This document shows positions 4,827-5,243 of a stretch of 5,243 bases of DNA, piece by piece. Location: contig NZ_CAJUBK010000100.1 in NCBI RefSeq assembly GCF_910584465.1, positions 1 to 5,243 on the forward strand, given 5' to 3'. Source of the DNA: an uncultured Oscillibacter sp. GTDB lineage: Bacteria; Bacillota; Clostridia; Oscillospirales; Oscillospiraceae. Made by a program: the position numbers and the translations under genes. The notes under the pieces are model-generated. The model saw only the letters and a list, made by a program, of their open reading frames with translations. It did not search any database and had not been told where the DNA came from. The stretch's first letter is position 1, and every line of letters starts with the position of its first letter.

Positions 4827-4865
4827 AAAAACGGAGGCAGCGTTTTTCTTACGCTCCCTCCGTTT
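4826..4865 (-). terminator. Intrinsic terminator of the XRE gene, overlapping its 3' end
   Basis: On the minus strand AAACGGAGG (4865-4857) pairs with CCTCCGTTT (4837-4829), with an inner AGCG/CGCT stem (4855-4852 with 4842-4839) after one mismatch and a 9-base loop, followed by six T (plus-strand A at 4826-4831). This is a textbook intrinsic terminator. The stop codon of the XRE gene (4849-4851) lies in the loop, so the terminator includes the last codons. Confidence 0.8.
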
Positions 4866-5205
4866 CGCGGGCTTTTCGGATGCCCTCTGCGGCACTTTCC
4901 ATGATTATTAGCTCTTTTTCGTCCATGCCGTTCAGCATACGGTCAAGGTGTTTCCGGCGCTCGCCCTCTCCGTTGTGCCTGTCTGGGTAGAAAAATTCAT
5001 CTACGGAAATATCCAAAAGGGTGACGATTTTATAAAAGGCGTTGAGGCTGGTGTGCTGACCTCGGTTTTCAATATACATGATGGAACGGGGGGTGAGGTC
5101 TACAAGCTGGGCCAGATGCTCCTGCGTCCAGCCTTTGGCCTTGCGTCTGCGCTTAATTTCTTTGCCCAGGGCGCGACAGTCCAGGCGTTTTTCGTATTGG
5201 TACAT
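4849..5205 (-). CDS. XRE-family helix-turn-helix transcriptional regulator
   Basis: A 118-residue regulator read on the minus strand, convergent with the relaxase gene. Residues 13-72 are a Cro/CI-type HTH domain: LGKEIKRRRKAKGWTQEHLAQLVDLTPRSIMYIENRGQ... with the TQEHLA helix, the turn, and the recognition helix TPRSIMYIE, then LNAFYKIVTLLDISVDEFFY closing the fold. The C-terminal part (80-118) is helical (LDRMLNGMDEKELIIMESAAEGIRKA) and may serve in dimerisation. It probably represses its own promoter and possibly genes to the right of the window. I chose ATG 5205 because AGGGGTGA (5220-5213) is spaced correctly for it; the GTG at 5211 in the same frame is too close. Base composition is less GC-rich than the transfer genes. 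Regulators of this type are frequent in Tn1549-like elements; the target is unknown. Confidence 0.9.
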   Translation of the reverse strand: MYQYEKRLDCRALGKEIKRRRKAKGWTQEHLAQLVDLTPRSIMYIENRGQHTSLNAFYKIVTLLDISVDEFFYPDRHNGEGERRKHLDRMLNGMDEKELIIMESAAEGIRKARETEGA

Positions 5206-5214
5206 TCTCACATC

Positions 5215-5243
5215 ACCCCTATATTATTTTACATTTCAGGGGT
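5215..5243 (-). promoter_or_regulatory. Possible promoter/operator of the XRE gene
   Basis: ACCCCT (5215-5220) and AGGGGT (5238-5243) form an inverted repeat with a 17-base AT-rich spacer that contains -10-like sequences on the minus strand (TAAAAT at 5231-5226, TAATAT at 5226-5221). The left half-site overlaps the ribosome binding site. A dimeric repressor bound here would block its own expression. The -35 region and any further repeat symmetry lie outside the window. Confidence 0.4.

Noticed and set aside
4554..4895. Short open frames on both strands through the hairpin cluster after the relaxase gene
   Set aside because: They have no ribosome binding sites, and they read through palindromes and inverted repeats. 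Conserved DNA structure is the better explanation.

Overview
The window is about 5.2 kb of an integrative and conjugative element (ICE) of the Tn1549 / C. difficile CTn type, probably resident in a GC-rich member of the Clostridia (Oscillospiraceae-like: Flavonifractor, Intestinimonas or a relative). The evidence is the gene order, the protein families, GC-rich codon use, and strong AGGAGG-type ribosome binding sites. The host name is inference; the element type is well supported.

Layout. Positions 1-2314 (+) are a tightly packed operon from the end of the conjugation module. It holds the 3' part of a CD1108-like NlpC/P60 cell-wall hydrolase, a DUF4315 coiled-coil protein, a DUF4366 (CD1107-like) membrane-anchored protein with a signal peptide, a small protein with paired CxxC motifs, and a cysteine-rich VLP-domain gene that appears broken by a -1 frame change near 2100-2108. 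Several junctions are 4-base stop/start overlaps. Positions 2315-2444 are non-coding and hold a strong 13-bp stem inside an 8-bp outer inverted repeat. Positions 2445-4669 (+) are the DNA-processing module: a small DUF7678-like protein, a MobC-like relaxosome protein and a VirD2-type (MOBP-like) relaxase. Positions 4670-4848 are non-coding, lie between convergent genes, and carry a dense cluster of hairpins followed by a sequence resembling known nic sites. This is my best candidate for the origin of transfer. Positions 4849-5205 (-) encode an XRE-type repressor with its own terminator and a possible autoregulatory operator at the window edge.

How it works together. The NlpC/P60 enzyme would open the peptidoglycan for the mating channel, and the DUF4315/DUF4366 proteins accompany that apparatus. 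MobC and the relaxase would form the relaxosome on oriT and nick it. The XRE protein probably governs expression of an adjacent module beyond the right edge.

The least explained feature is a perfect palindrome with 10-bp arms (CTCTGGACAC / GTGTCCAGAG around one central base). It occurs three times: inside the end of the DUF4315 gene (1067-1087), between mobC and the relaxase gene (3183-3203), and just after the relaxase gene, where the arms grow to 16 bp (4688-4720). It looks like a dispersed palindromic repeat or a protein-binding site; I cannot assign it to a described family from sequence alone.
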